Numbered from the stretch's first letter, positions 19,201 through 27,972 are shown. The stretch: DNA of 64,000 bases from Methyloglobulus sp. (GCA_013141505.1 JABFQX010000012.1:1-64000), one strand, 5' to 3'. Notes: a model not told the origin generated them from the letters alone. Made by a program: numbers and translations.

Positions 19201-22200
19201 TCCAGGCTATTCTCGTCCTCTTTTGCAATCCGCAGTGGAATCGGTTCATTCCGGTAATTCAACAAGCGTGTACCCGGATCTTCGGTTGAAATACCTTCAG
19301 GTTTTGGTTTTAAACCGTCGCGCACGACATCAGGCAGCATTAAATCTGCTTGGCGACTCGGTGGGTTGACGGGACGTAAATCAGCGTTATACAGAATCGC
19401 AAAATCGGCAAAGGCGAGGTCATATTCACGCGTGATCAGATGTTGATGCTCGGTATCGTCTTGATGGGAATGATTTTTTGGTAAGCCAATATTCGCCGCA
19501 TAACTGGTTGGCCCACCATCTGCCCTACATGGCTGTTTAACTACGTTGTTGACATATGAACCACTTAAAGTTTTTTCTAAACACTTAGCTTGATTGTCAT
19601 GTTCAGAATCAACTTCAGCAGGTGAACCTGATAACTTAGTCCACACCGTATCTTTTGGTTCCACTATGAGAGCCGCATAAAAGCCATGTTGTTGATGAGA
19701 GCTGGGGCCATAGTGGTCATGGGTGAACACGGCGCGCATGGTGCGGTCATCCCATTGATCATTCAAGACAGGGTCAGCCCACCAGCGTTGTACGGTGGTT
19801 TGGGCGCCGCACCAGGGATGCTCTTTTAAATCTTTTTCTGAATTGGTACATGTGCCGAGAACAGATTTGCTTTTCATGCTTCCGCTCACAAACATTGGAT
19901 GCGTTTTTGCTTTCAAGTGATTGCTAACCAGTTGGTCTTTCCAATCGATAACTTTGCCATTTTTTTTCTTGCCATCCTTGCCCACATCATTACTTGCATA
20001 TACATGATTACTCGCATCAATACGTTCCCGTACCTCGTCGGGCGAGAACGTGCCATCTTCATAATTCCAGCCATTGGCCGAGCCATCAGATGCCGTGACA
20101 TCAAATTTCACCAAATGGATATGCTGGCCGATGGTGTCGGTGGGCGAATACACCTGAAAATCGTCCAGATTTAATACGCTAGGAATCAAATTGGTGGCTT
20201 GGAATTGGATACAATCCCCCGAATTGGCTCGGAAGAAAAGCGGCTCTGCCAAGCGTTTGCCACTCAAGGTATCGACCGCATCTTCTTCAAGAACCGGCAT
20301 ACGTGCTTGCGGATCGTGCCAACCGTATTTGTTGACGGTCAGGTCGAATTGAATATACGCGGACTTATAAAGACGAGGATTGGTGCGGTTAACAAAGGTT
20401 TTTTTGTCTTTATTGGTTGCTTCCTCGTAATACTCTGTTGGACAAGGGTCGGCGAATGGCGCACCTTGTGCAGGAGCAAATCCGTTGACCCGGAATTTGT
20501 TGCCTGGCGCGTAAGCTGTGCTGGTCGGATTATCCTTGGGATAAGCTGCATTGGTGGTTTCAAAACCTTCTCCTTTCCAGAGAGGATTCATAGTAGCCCA
20601 AGGGCTTTGAGGATTTGCTGGGTCAGTATGTTTAGGCCATTCTGTTTTTTCAGGTTTAAAGTTCCATTCAAAGGTATTCGGCAAATCCTCCAAGACTTTC
20701 TTAAACTCGCCTTTGCATATTTTCCATACTTCTGGGAGCATGTTGCTAGGCATGTTATCTCCTTTTTTTAACCCAACAATTTCTTCCCTCTTCCAACCGG
20801 CATGATACGCCATAGCCAAAATTTCACTTTTGGTTCCGCATTGAGGCAGTAGCTTTACCGTAGCGGCCTCAATTGTTTTCGCTAAAATAAGGTTATTCGG
20901 GTCGCTATTCAACTTCCAGGTTCGTTTAGCGACATAGCGCGAAGCTTTATTGTTATCCCGGTCTCCGTATCCTTCGAGCAGATCATTAGTTACGCTGGGG
21001 TTTTTAAGATCAATGTCTTCGTTAGTACCCTCTGTAATAATGTGGCGAGACAACCCACCGTCTAGCCATTTATCGTTTGCACCGGTTGAATGTTCGTTTT
21101 TCGCCATATCTAATGGTGGTTGCGGTGGGCGATGTCCGGCTTCAGCCGCCATAAAGAACGGGTAACCGCGAAATTCAGCGGTAGGTAAAGGGGCTAATGG
21201 GTGTCCTGGAATAGGCACTAGGGCTGGATTGGGTGTTCCCGCTTTAATTTCATAGTCGGGTAAATTTCGTAGGCGTGGATCAGGGTTTTTGTCTTTGTCA
21301 TACAAGCCAGGCTTGCCATCTTCAAACACATCGTGGTTGCGCCACAATTCCCACATGCCTGCGGCAAAATGTGGGTAGAGATGGCAATGGAAAATAGCGT
21401 CGCCGACCGTTAAGTTACGGTTGCCGCCACCACCGTATTGGATGTCGTAAGTGTAAGACGAGCCGGGCGATATGGTTTGCGAATCCAGGTAATTGGCATT
21501 CGGATCGTTTTTATCCTGCAACCATTGGTGTGCGTGTAAATGGAAGACATGCGTTTCTTTGGGGCCAGCATGAATATTACGGAAACGCACCGGATCGCCA
21601 AGATAGGAATGATGCACGTTGGAAGGGTCGTCAGGGTACAAGGCTTTTACCGCTTCACCGTCCATATCCCGTTGCACAATCATCGCCGGGTCGCCGTTGA
21701 CCCAGGAACTTAAAAAGAATTCTTCCAGTTTACATTCTGGGCAATCCTTGCCGGGGCCAATTTTTTTCTTAGCGGCCAAGACTGCTGAGCCTACCCCAGA
21801 TGCACCGTAATTAATCGCCATGCCATCGGCAATCGCGCTGATGGGGTTGCCTTCATCAGACAACTCGGCAAACGCCTGAAAAACCTTGTTTTCGTCATGA
21901 AAAATCGTGGTGAATTCACGGAACGACATGCCGCAACTGGAACCCGGCGAACGTTTGGCGCAGACTTCGAGGGTTTCATTGGTTTTGTCTGTTTGGTAGA
22001 TGATGGCGTTGAGGTCGGAATGTACGATTCGATTGTCGCCAGACAAAATGGCGAGTTTTTTGTAATCCAAGTCGTCATAATGGACACTGGAGCTGGTTTT
22101 TGTGCCGGTAAGGTCGCCATAGGTAACTTGGGAGCGATACCAGACGGATTTTTGGGGCTCAACATTTACGGAGCCAAACAATCCTAAGCCTAATTGCCCG

Positions 22201-23099
22201 CCATCGCCCTCACCACCCGCCAAAGCACCTGCGGAATAGAAAAAGTACCCGCCTTCTTGTCGGGCGTACCAAGTGTAGGTTTTGCTCGTGCCGGGTTCGG
22301 CCAGTGAAGACGTGTTTTTCCCGACATTGGCACCATCGGATTCAATATTCGCGTAGTCCAGACCATTGACATGGATAGATGCGGCGCGGGTGGTCGGGTA
22401 ATCCGGTTCTTCTTGCGGTGGGAACGGAAAAAGCGGATGCTTGGGCTGAGGTTCAAGGCGTGGCGGAGTAGAAAGGTCGGTGGCTGTAGGATCGCCCGGT
22501 TCAGTAACCAGGACTGAATGTTTCTGCACACCGCCTTCTGGAAAATCGGTGCGTTGGAACTTCGTGTGTACAGTCGGCAGTGGCGACAATAAATTCCAAA
22601 ACGTCACTTTTAGGTAGTTGCATTCATTGACGCGAAGCACCAGGGGGCGCGGCCGTTTGTCCTTGCGTAACCGGACGTTACCGGCCAATTGTTGAATATC
22701 CTTGTCGTCGATCTTATCCAAGTGGCAGCTCTTGTTCTTATCATCTTCATCAGCAAGCGAGCAGCGGCTATCCACCACATCTTGCCTCAGCGCATACACC
22801 ATCCCCGCCGGATTAAACGCCCCAAAACGGTTGAAGGTAATGATTTGTTCGAGTGCGACAACCTCGGCTGTTATGGTTTTAGGATCGTTACCCTGACAAT
22901 ATCTGGAAATAGCCGTTGAAGTACCTATGTTCCCATTGTTAGCGCCCGAGGTTTGTTTCGCGATGTCTTTATCTGAACAACCGGTCGCCAAAAATGCGCC
23001 CATACAACACACGATAAGGCCGAAGAGTGGAACGATCCTTTTCGACAGGTTTGAGATTGATAAGACACCAATAAAACTTTGCTGAATGTGTAATTTCAT
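16248..23099 (-). CDS. Giant multicopper oxidase lipoprotein (2283 residues)
   Basis: The signal peptide ends in a lipobox (L-A-T-G-C41), so it should be lipid-anchored outside the cytoplasm. Copper motifs: H-V-F-H-L-H-A-H near 518 and H-C-H-L-Y-P-H-F-A-A-G-M near 576 (type 1 site plus trinuclear ligands), then H-I-H near 995 and H-D-H-Y-G-P-S-S-H-Q-Q-H-G near 1131. Three copies of a paired cupredoxin unit are visible, each opening with a Cys-(I/L)-x-V-type strand and N-L-L/N-L-I (near 160, 960, 1870). Copper ligands are kept only in the second half of copy 1 and the first half of copy 2. The size resembles MnxG/McoA-type metal oxidases. The substrate is unknown: Mn(II), Fe(II), Cu(I) and organics are all possible. 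Confidence 0.85.
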   Translation of the reverse strand: MKLHIQQSFIGVLSISNLSKRIVPLFGLIVCCMGAFLATGCSDKDIAKQTSGANNGNIGTSTAISRYCQGNDPKTITAEVVALEQIITFNRFGAFNPAGMVYALRQDVVDSRCSLADEDDKNKSCHLDKIDDKDIQQLAGNVRLRKDKRPRPLVLRVNECNYLKVTFWNLLSPLPTVHTKFQRTDFPEGGVQKHSVLVTEPGDPTATDLSTPPRLEPQPKHPLFPFPPQEEPDYPTTRAASIHVNGLDYANIESDGANVGKNTSSLAEPGTSKTYTWYARQEGGYFFYSAGALAGGEGDGGQLGLGLFGSVNVEPQKSVWYRSQVTYGDLTGTKTSSSVHYDDLDYKKLAILSGDNRIVHSDLNAIIYQTDKTNETLEVCAKRSPGSSCGMSFREFTTIFHDENKVFQAFAELSDEGNPISAIADGMAINYGASGVGSAVLAAKKKIGPGKDCPECKLEEFFLSSWVNGDPAMIVQRDMDGEAVKALYPDDPSNVHHSYLGDPVRFRNIHAGPKETHVFHLHAHQWLQDKNDPNANYLDSQTISPGSSYTYDIQYGGGGNRNLTVGDAIFHCHLYPHFAAGMWELWRNHDVFEDGKPGLYDKDKNPDPRLRNLPDYEIKAGTPNPALVPIPGHPLAPLPTAEFRGYPFFMAAEAGHRPPQPPLDMAKNEHSTGANDKWLDGGLSRHIITEGTNEDIDLKNPSVTNDLLEGYGDRDNNKASRYVAKRTWKLNSDPNNLILAKTIEAATVKLLPQCGTKSEILAMAYHAGWKREEIVGLKKGDNMPSNMLPEVWKICKGEFKKVLEDLPNTFEWNFKPEKTEWPKHTDPANPQSPWATMNPLWKGEGFETTNAAYPKDNPTSTAYAPGNKFRVNGFAPAQGAPFADPCPTEYYEEATNKDKKTFVNRTNPRLYKSAYIQFDLTVNKYGWHDPQARMPVLEEDAVDTLSGKRLAEPLFFRANSGDCIQFQATNLIPSVLNLDDFQVYSPTDTIGQHIHLVKFDVTASDGSANGWNYEDGTFSPDEVRERIDASNHVYASNDVGKDGKKKNGKVIDWKDQLVSNHLKAKTHPMFVSGSMKSKSVLGTCTNSEKDLKEHPWCGAQTTVQRWWADPVLNDQWDDRTMRAVFTHDHYGPSSHQQHGFYAALIVEPKDTVWTKLSGSPAEVDSEHDNQAKCLEKTLSGSYVNNVVKQPCRADGGPTSYAANIGLPKNHSHQDDTEHQHLITREYDLAFADFAILYNADLRPVNPPSRQADLMLPDVVRDGLKPKPEGISTEDPGTRLLNYRNEPIPLRIAKEDENSLEYHQKKLVHHDLLLKPITNTKELPNEGRNLIITAIKEDKLHIRIFDPCGKKLIDKPEDELTSGEKLKNLKIFLKPILSESSLRKDQKQKIIEEVALIAGYFPGNMADVFSSVIYDKCEPELQTGNERIKKLMANVPHEIIDKTLLSSLLDEQKKKTENFKKLIGKNEPWRLDGDPSTPVLPGYAGDNINIQLIQGAQEEQHVFSINGINWLAEPKSKNSGYMNGQQIGISEHFEMELKLPNANMLTDYWFGSPSVENYWDGMWGLVRSMGGQKVFLPENALMQAMVAPQNTTENPIREDRRKRLEGLFKFTTADQSDKSKQVLGTGKVDRILDALAVLPNPNIDAISQAPDLHQLSEEELEPDFNSNRFSKKLRERFLNDTTKMEKIRSRLKTKSETGMWAKVYENYDKYSDKFNAFMGDETDKEDSAKIKAYYLRHFNEEIWNKQPCPFSAYNESNDRMKHVVVVMAEDILKDGKKLSYNEQFNITDQLGVAFIEVDHDWVTEQEAKAKKADLTSGNNTGSAKPDNVQSKNAEGKSYPIPADEIVQKLKTDYQNGRLIEPLVLRATAGECIQVTLHNLLPENFQDDSSDTLQGQSSWSYNLMPPIVSGFNFNEVRMSSTVNLIPQLVAYDVKEMGGGNIGANKPFDPKSKTQGLPGCRKTMGNGKADFSGCDNNTTEYIWYAGKRQVLDMATYKMYEKENKLAAECPPSTSTKMRGDRGYLCHTPIEYGVASIRSFGDVIKQSSHGAVGALVIEPAGSTAQFPVENSRTTADIVDEKTGKVLFREFVTVFQDDLSLHQNGQPMPNHRMADDAEDTGQKGFNYRTEPLWARNGVGTSGADFNTLNNLDYSNTLSSIYPNPGCSGKPDSVCGDPETPVFKAKAGTDIRFRLVHPNGHSRQHAFALYGHNWDYQPWKNDSTEIATPEEKEVQTARVGAIGGIGPGRHFNIVTTAGGVNGVPGDYLFRVQENFQFHGGMWGILRVEK

Positions 23100-23513
23100 G
23101 ACCGCTCCCCATGCTGCTATTGGAGTTATATTGTGTTGAATCCCCTGGCTATCAACAGTAAGTCGTCATGCAAATAGTTTACTATCTCTATCGGACGTAT
23201 CTGTATCACTTAACTTCATGATAAAACTACACCTCTAATAATTTTTTTCAAGGTAATATTTCACACAAGACTGCGGATATTTTTGGATGCCTACACTCAC
23301 CTTAAGAGTGGGTCAATCGGCAGTATTGGGGCGGGTGATGGCTTGATTAGACGATTATGCTTAATGGATCAAGCATGCCAATCCTAAAATATCGGCTTTG
23401 CTGATTCAGCAGATAGCATATTGGAGTATGAAAAAGACTGGTGTTTCAAGGCCGTAAGCCGCATTAGCGATAGCATAATGCGCCGAATGCAATATGGAAT
23501 GTAAGGGAGAAGT
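23100..23513. promoter_or_regulatory. Upstream region of the multicopper oxidase block
   Basis: About 400 bases without a supported gene precede the oxidase start, and GGAG-like sequence (ACCGCTCCCC on the plus strand) lies just before it. This must hold the promoter of the minus-strand block. I see several A+T-rich stretches (23200-23260) but no operator or riboswitch that I can name. Confidence 0.4.
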
Positions 23514-23551
23514 ATGGGTAACAAGACTGCTTGCGGGTGGTTAATTACCAA

Positions 23552-23586
23552 GAAGCAAGATGGCGTTATAAACCGCGTCTTGCTTC
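23552..23586 (-). terminator. Hairpin downstream of the hypothetical gene at 23605
   Basis: GAAGCAAGA and TCTTGCTTC form a perfect nine-base stem around 17 bases. It follows the stop of the minus-strand gene by about 20 bases. The T tract is poor, so it may be a weak terminator or a transcript-protecting hairpin. Confidence 0.5.
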
Positions 23587-23604
23587 TCGATAATAATAAA
23601 TAGG

Positions 23605-24135
23605 TTAAGCCAGAGTGCTTTTTATCCCCAGTACAGTTTCTATCTGACTAAGCAGTAACTTTTCATTGGCACTGAATTGCTCACCACCAAAACCCAGAAA
23701 ACTGCCTTCAGAGGTTGCCATTGCGACTTTTTCGGCAACTGACAATGCCCATTGCTTGTATTCGTCCGCTTCTTGAGCCGACGATTTAGTAGCCAACAAA
23801 GCCATCACTTCTTTGCAATCCGCCAGTGCAGCTTCTTGAAATTTGTCTGCAGAATCAACGTCTTTGGCTTTCATCCGCGCTGTACCCCAGTCGCGAATTT
23901 TTTTCATTTTTGCGACTTCATCGGCTGCTACGCCTTGAACATTTGGCAAAATCGCCTGTATCAAGGCATTATTGGGGTAGTCTTTAATACCAGCCAAAAC
24001 AGATTTAGCGTTGGTAAACATTTCTTTTCCCGTGCCAAACAAGCCACTGCTACCGGCAAAAGCCATGGTTGCACCAAGCAATTGTGGTGTGTTTGCCAAC
24101 AAATTCAATTCTTCTTCGGTGTAATTCAGGCTCAT
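23605..24135 (-). CDS. Hypothetical helical protein, 176 residues
   Basis: The product is all-helical and cytoplasmic with no signal peptide. It begins M-S-L-N-Y-T-E-E-E-L-N-L-L and contains a Gly/Phe/Ser-rich patch (G-S-S-G-L-F-G-T-G-K) near residue 28 and a similar one (G-S-F-L-G-F-G-G-E-Q-F) near 145. Alternating Ala/Lys/Glu helices lie between. Proteins of this sort occur as stand-alone conserved genes in aerobic gammaproteobacteria, but I cannot name the family. It is transcribed alone and ends in a hairpin. Confidence 0.5.
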   Translation of the reverse strand: MSLNYTEEELNLLANTPQLLGATMAFAGSSGLFGTGKEMFTNAKSVLAGIKDYPNNALIQAILPNVQGVAADEVAKMKKIRDWGTARMKAKDVDSADKFQEAALADCKEVMALLATKSSAQEADEYKQWALSVAEKVAMATSEGSFLGFGGEQFSANEKLLLSQIETVLGIKSTLA

Positions 24136-24432
24136 TCTTCATCCCCCAATCGGTTTAATGGTAATACTGCTAGCCAGCTTTTTACTGTCAGCGACTTACG
24201 GCATTCTAGTCGCAAAGCATCGTAAACCCTAACTATAAGACATTTGCATTCTGGATAATCATAAAAATCTGTTTTTTTAAGCCGACCTCAATTACAAAAT
24301 AATTGCTTAAAAATATGTTGCCGCGATACTTATCGATAGTGTGGTTGCATCCACATCAAAGTGATCGAGACATTAGCAAAACGATGGGGCTATACACAGT
24401 ACCTTTCTAATTAATCTTAAGTGGTGGCAACA

Positions 24433-24594
24433 ATGGTAAAGTTGGTGATGGAAGCAGTGATGATCATCGTGATCATATCCGGATTGGTGTTTATCACCAA
24501 AGTGACCGCTAACGAGAATAAAATCGAGCATCCACGCACAGACGAAGGTGAAAGCGGTGATGAAGACCCAGATAAGCCTAGACCAGACGCTTGA
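24433..24594 (+). CDS. Small single-span membrane peptide (53 residues)
   Basis: An ATG at 24433 opens a frame to TGA at 24592-24594. Residues 5-24 form one hydrophobic segment (V-M-E-A-V-M-I-I-V-I-I-S-G-L-V-F-I-T), followed by a highly charged tail rich in Glu, Asp, Lys and Pro. This layout is typical of small regulatory or complex-stabilising membrane proteins. GTGGTGG lies upstream as a weak ribosome-binding site. Nothing like a known family is recognisable. The 24136-24432 stretch before it contains the divergent promoter area and no other gene. Confidence 0.4.
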   Translation: MVKLVMEAVMIIVIISGLVFITKVTANENKIEHPRTDEGESGDEDPDKPRPDA

Positions 24595-24706
24595 AAGACG
24601 GCAAGTCTGAATACTTTAAATTTTGAATTTGCTGTTGTATATATTTAGGTCTGGTTTGATACAATCAGCATCAAACCCAAACCCAGATTATGCTATTCGC
24701 CGTTCG

Positions 24707-25504
24707 TTACCGATAAGGATTAAGCGGTGCCGGACTGTCATTTCCCAGACTGTCTGGATCCACATCGCCCTCACCTTCGGGCAGGTTGCCGTCATGAATA
24801 AGATAATTACGTTTTTGTAAGTAGGCGTTCTTTATAAATTCGTAACGGTCTTCTGGTGCCGCTTCTGACAATACTTTTTCGGTAGCCAGATTGTCAGCCC
24901 GTTTGTCGATAGCATTGAGGACGTACATGCCGCTACTGATTGCCGTCTCAACTGCGTTCTCAAGCCCTGGAAATGCACCGAAACCGACGTAAGTGGCAGG
25001 GTTGGTTGCCGCATCGCCAATCAACCCTGTAATTCCTCGTGGTGAGCTGGGCCCCAACAAAGGCAAGACGAGATACGGCCCTGAAGGAACCCCCCAAACA
25101 CCCAGGGTTTGGTCGAAATCTTCATGATGTTTAGGTAAGTCCAACATGGATGCAACATCAATCAAGCCGCCCACACCAGCAGTTGTGTTGACTAAAAAGC
25201 GGGAACCATCCAATCCGGTTTGTTCCAACTTAAACTGCAATAAATCATTAATGGTGACGGAAATATCATTGAGATTGCTGAAAAAATTCGACACGCCCTG
25301 GTCGGCAAAATCAGGCATTATCCAGTTATAGCCTTTGGCTACTGGCTTCATGGCATATTGGTCAAATTTATCGTTGAATGACTGCGTACCCCGATTCCAA
25401 CCCTCCAGCGGATCACTGGCATTGTTTGAGGTTGTTGAGCAGCCTGTCAAAGCGGAAATAATTGCAAGGCCGATTACTTGCATGACTTGTTTTTTCTTTA
25501 CCAT
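24707..25504 (-). CDS. mlaA: MlaA/VacJ phospholipid-retention lipoprotein
   Basis: The start at 25504 gives a signal peptide with lipobox L-T-G-C22. An upstream start at 25594 would precede it with unrelated residues. The 265-residue product matches MlaA: D-P-L-E-G-W-N-R, N-D-L-L-Q-F-K, R-F-L-V-N-T-T-A-G-V-G-G-L-I-D-V-A, D-F-D-Q-T-L-G-V-W-G-V, and G-P-Y-L-V-L-P-L-L-G-P-S-S. MlaA sits in the outer membrane with porins and removes mislocalised phospholipids for return through MlaC and MlaFEDB. Those partners are not in this window. The gene is divergent from rnt. Confidence 0.9.
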   Translation of the reverse strand: MVKKKQVMQVIGLAIISALTGCSTTSNNASDPLEGWNRGTQSFNDKFDQYAMKPVAKGYNWIMPDFADQGVSNFFSNLNDISVTINDLLQFKLEQTGLDGSRFLVNTTAGVGGLIDVASMLDLPKHHEDFDQTLGVWGVPSGPYLVLPLLGPSSPRGITGLIGDAATNPATYVGFGAFPGLENAVETAISSGMYVLNAIDKRADNLATEKVLSEAAPEDRYEFIKNAYLQKRNYLIHDGNLPEGEGDVDPDSLGNDSPAPLNPYR

Positions 25505-25621
25505 CTTGCGCCCCTGTGTCGCTATTATTTTTGTTTTACCGAAACTGCGGTTAACATACCACAAGTCGACATTTCCATCGACCTCTAAAACCACCCTAAA
25601 TCACCCACCATTTACTTACAA

Positions 25622-26272
25622 ATGACTGCCCCAGCAATCCCCTTGGACAAACGCTTTAGAGGCTACCTGCCAGTTGTCATTGACATAGAAACAGCCGGTT
25701 TCAACGCCAAAAAACACGCTTTACTGGAAATAGCCGCTGTCATCGTCGAGTATGATGCCAATCGCGATTTAATAATCACTGAGCGCCATGCCTGCCATGT
25801 CATCCCCTTTAAAAACGCCGAGCTTGATGAGGCCGCCCTTAAATTTAACGGCATTGACCCGCACCACCCATTCCGTATGGCAATTGAGGAACACGATGCC
25901 CTCAAGCTCTTGTTTGAACCGATCCAAAAAGCCCTTAAGCGCAACAACTGTAACCGTGCCATCCTGGTCGGTCATAACCCGGCCTTTGACATCGCTTTTT
26001 TAAACGCCGCCATTTACCGTACTAAAATAAAGCGCAGCCCTTTCCATCCGTTCAGCACCTTTGACACAGCAACATTGGGAGGGCTGGCGTATCAGCAAAC
26101 TGTGCTCGCAAAAATTGCCGAATCCGCAGGACTGGAGTGGGATACCGCCAAAGCCCATTCCGCCTTATATGATGCTGAAAAAACGGCAGAATTGTTTTGC
26201 CTGATCGTCAATCAATGGAAACAGCTACAGATTTTAGCTACCGAATCGGTAGAATCAATTCAGGAACAATAA
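25622..26272 (+). CDS. rnt: Ribonuclease T
   Basis: The 216-residue product is a DEDDh exonuclease that trims the 3' ends of tRNA and other stable RNAs. Visible motifs: V-I-D-I-E-T-A-G (D21, E23), G-H-N-P-A-F-D-I-A-F-L and the final A-H-S-A-L-Y-D-A-E-K with catalytic H and D. The R-F-R-G-Y-L-P-V-V opening and C-terminal helix match RNase T over its whole length. It is convergent with grxD, nine bases apart, and divergent from mlaA. Confidence 0.92.
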   Translation: MTAPAIPLDKRFRGYLPVVIDIETAGFNAKKHALLEIAAVIVEYDANRDLIITERHACHVIPFKNAELDEAALKFNGIDPHHPFRMAIEEHDALKLLFEPIQKALKRNNCNRAILVGHNPAFDIAFLNAAIYRTKIKRSPFHPFSTFDTATLGGLAYQQTVLAKIAESAGLEWDTAKAHSALYDAEKTAELFCLIVNQWKQLQILATESVESIQEQ

Positions 26273-26281
26273 CCCTGTAAA

Positions 26282-26605
26282 TTAATTTTCTACGCCGCCG
26301 GCAGCACTCAACATCGCTTTTAATTCACCTTTTTGGTACAAGTCGGTAACTATGTCACAGCCGCCAACCAACTCACCACCCACATACAGTTGAGGATAGG
26401 TAGGCCAGTTTGAGTAAATCTTGAGAGCTTCGCGCAATTCAGGGTCTTCAAAAATATTAACGTGCATATATTTAGCGCCACACGCATTCAGCACCTGCAC
26501 GGTCTGACCGGAAAAGCCACACTGCGGGAAATCAGGCGTGCCTTTCATATATAAAACCACGGGGTTATTTTCAAGTTGCTCTTTTATTCTTTCGTTAACA
26601 TTCAT
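26282..26605 (-). CDS. grxD: Monothiol glutaredoxin, Grx4 type
   Basis: The start at 26605 gives 107 residues. A GTG at 26620 would add five. The CGFS active site lies at 29-32 after the glutathione-binding K-G-T-P, and W-P-T-Y-P-Q-L-Y and G-G-C-D-I-V complete the family pattern. Grx4 proteins bind a [2Fe-2S] cluster with glutathione and deliver it to iron-sulfur enzymes in the cytoplasm, often with BolA. The gene is convergent with rnt. Confidence 0.93.
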   Translation of the reverse strand: MNVNERIKEQLENNPVVLYMKGTPDFPQCGFSGQTVQVLNACGAKYMHVNIFEDPELREALKIYSNWPTYPQLYVGGELVGGCDIVTDLYQKGELKAMLSAAGGVEN

Positions 26606-26769
26606 TGTCAATTCGCTCACAGTTAAAGTTACGCAAGTTTAACAATTTTAACGACAGGAAAACAGAAAATCTTCAGCAGCCGCACTTGCTTGAAAATCTA
26701 TTGAAAACTATAATCGAGGATTTTTCCAATAGGCGGTTCCTGACCGTCCATTTGCTTGCAGGTAGTATT

Positions 26770-27972
26770 ATGACCAGTCATGTTATGCCCACCTATGGCC
26801 GCTTACCTGTCACCTTCACACGAGGTGAGGGTGTATGGCTATGGGATGACAATAACAAGCAATACCTCGATGCTTTATCAGGGATAGCCGTTTGCGGCCT
26901 AGGCCATGCCCACCCTGCGGTACACCGTGCTATTTGCGAACAAAGCAGCAAGCTGTTGCACACCTCAAATATTTACCGGATCGCTGTGCAAGAACAACTG
27001 GCGGATCGGCTAATCGAGAACAGCGGTATGGACAATGTGTTTTTCTGTAACTCAGGAGCGGAAGCCAATGAGGCTGCGATCAAACTTGCCCGTAAATTTG
27101 GTCACGAACGTGGCATTGATGTTCCCGCTATCATCGTGACCGAAATGAGCTTTCATGGCCGCACTCTGGCAACCCTCAGTGCCACTGGCAATACCAAAAT
27201 ACAAAAAGGCTTTGAACCGTTGGTCGAAGGTTTCGTGCGCGTCCCCTACAATGACATCAATGCTATCAAGTCTGCACTTGAAAAAAACCCCAATATTGTT
27301 GCCATTTTGCTTGAACCTATCCAAGGTGAAGGCGGTATTAATATCCCTGGCAATGATTACCTGAATCAAATACGTGATCTATGCAATCAGCATAACCTTT
27401 TAATGATGCTGGATGAAATACAATCGGGCATGGGGCGTACCGGGAAGTTTCTGGCTTACCAACACAACGGCATACTTCCCGATGTATGCACATTGGCGAA
27501 AGCATTGGGCAATGGTGTACCTATTGGTGCCTGTTTGGCATCTGGCAAAGCTGCAACATTATTCACGGCAGGTAACCATGGCTCCACTTTTGGCGGCAAC
27601 CCACTCGCCTGTAGTGCAGCTTTAGCAGTTTTGGATACCTTGGATAAAGACAACTTGATAGCCTTGGCTGAACAAAAAGGCCAGACTATTTGCCTTCAGC
27701 TTAGCAAGCACTTGCAGAACAACCTGCATATCAAAGATATTCGCCATAAAGGCTTGATGATCGGCATAGAACTTGACGTGCCTTGTTTAGGGCTTGTGCA
27801 AATGGCGCTCGATAATGGCTTGTTGATTAATGTCACGCAAGAGAAAGTGATTCGCCTGTTGCCGCCGCTGATTATTGATGAAGCGCAAATCGGGCAACTT
27901 GTCGATATACTTTCCCGGCTCATCACCCAATTCACCGACCAACTTTCCCCTGTCAGTCACTATGCAGCCTAG
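26770..27972 (+). CDS. argD: Acetylornithine aminotransferase
   Basis: I choose ATG 26770 ([14 protein letters not shown]). A longer frame from 26605 would overlap the grxD start. The 400-residue product is a PLP class III aminotransferase, with [28 protein letters not shown] and the lysine of [13 protein letters not shown]. It converts N-acetylglutamate semialdehyde to acetylornithine in arginine synthesis, and probably also acts in lysine synthesis. Its last codons overlap the start of argF by 11 bases, so the two are translationally linked. Confidence 0.92.
   Translation: MTSHVMPTYGRLPVTFTRGEGVWLWDDNNKQYLDALSGIAVCGLGHAHPAVHRAICEQSSKLLHTSNIYRIAVQEQLADRLIENSGMDNVFFCNSGAEANEAAIKLARKFGHERGIDVPAIIVTEMSFHGRTLATLSATGNTKIQKGFEPLVEGFVRVPYNDINAIKSALEKNPNIVAILLEPIQGEGGINIPGNDYLNQIRDLCNQHNLLMMLDEIQSGMGRTGKFLAYQHNGILPDVCTLAKALGNGVPIGACLASGKAATLFTAGNHGSTFGGNPLACSAALAVLDTLDKDNLIALAEQKGQTICLQLSKHLQNNLHIKDIRHKGLMIGIELDVPCLGLVQMALDNGLLINVTQEKVIRLLPPLIIDEAQIGQLVDILSRLITQFTDQLSPVSHYAA

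Noticed and set aside
16248-23099. Direct naming of the giant oxidase as a manganese oxidase
   Set aside because: Size, motif order and the SCO neighbour are suggestive only. Other large oxidases share these features and no substrate-site residue can be identified by eye.
23514-23603. A 29-codon plus-strand frame with a good ribosome-binding site (AAGGGAGA)
   Set aside because: It overlaps the hairpin that follows the 23605 gene and its sequence is dominated by that stem. It could be a real micro-peptide, but the evidence is too thin.
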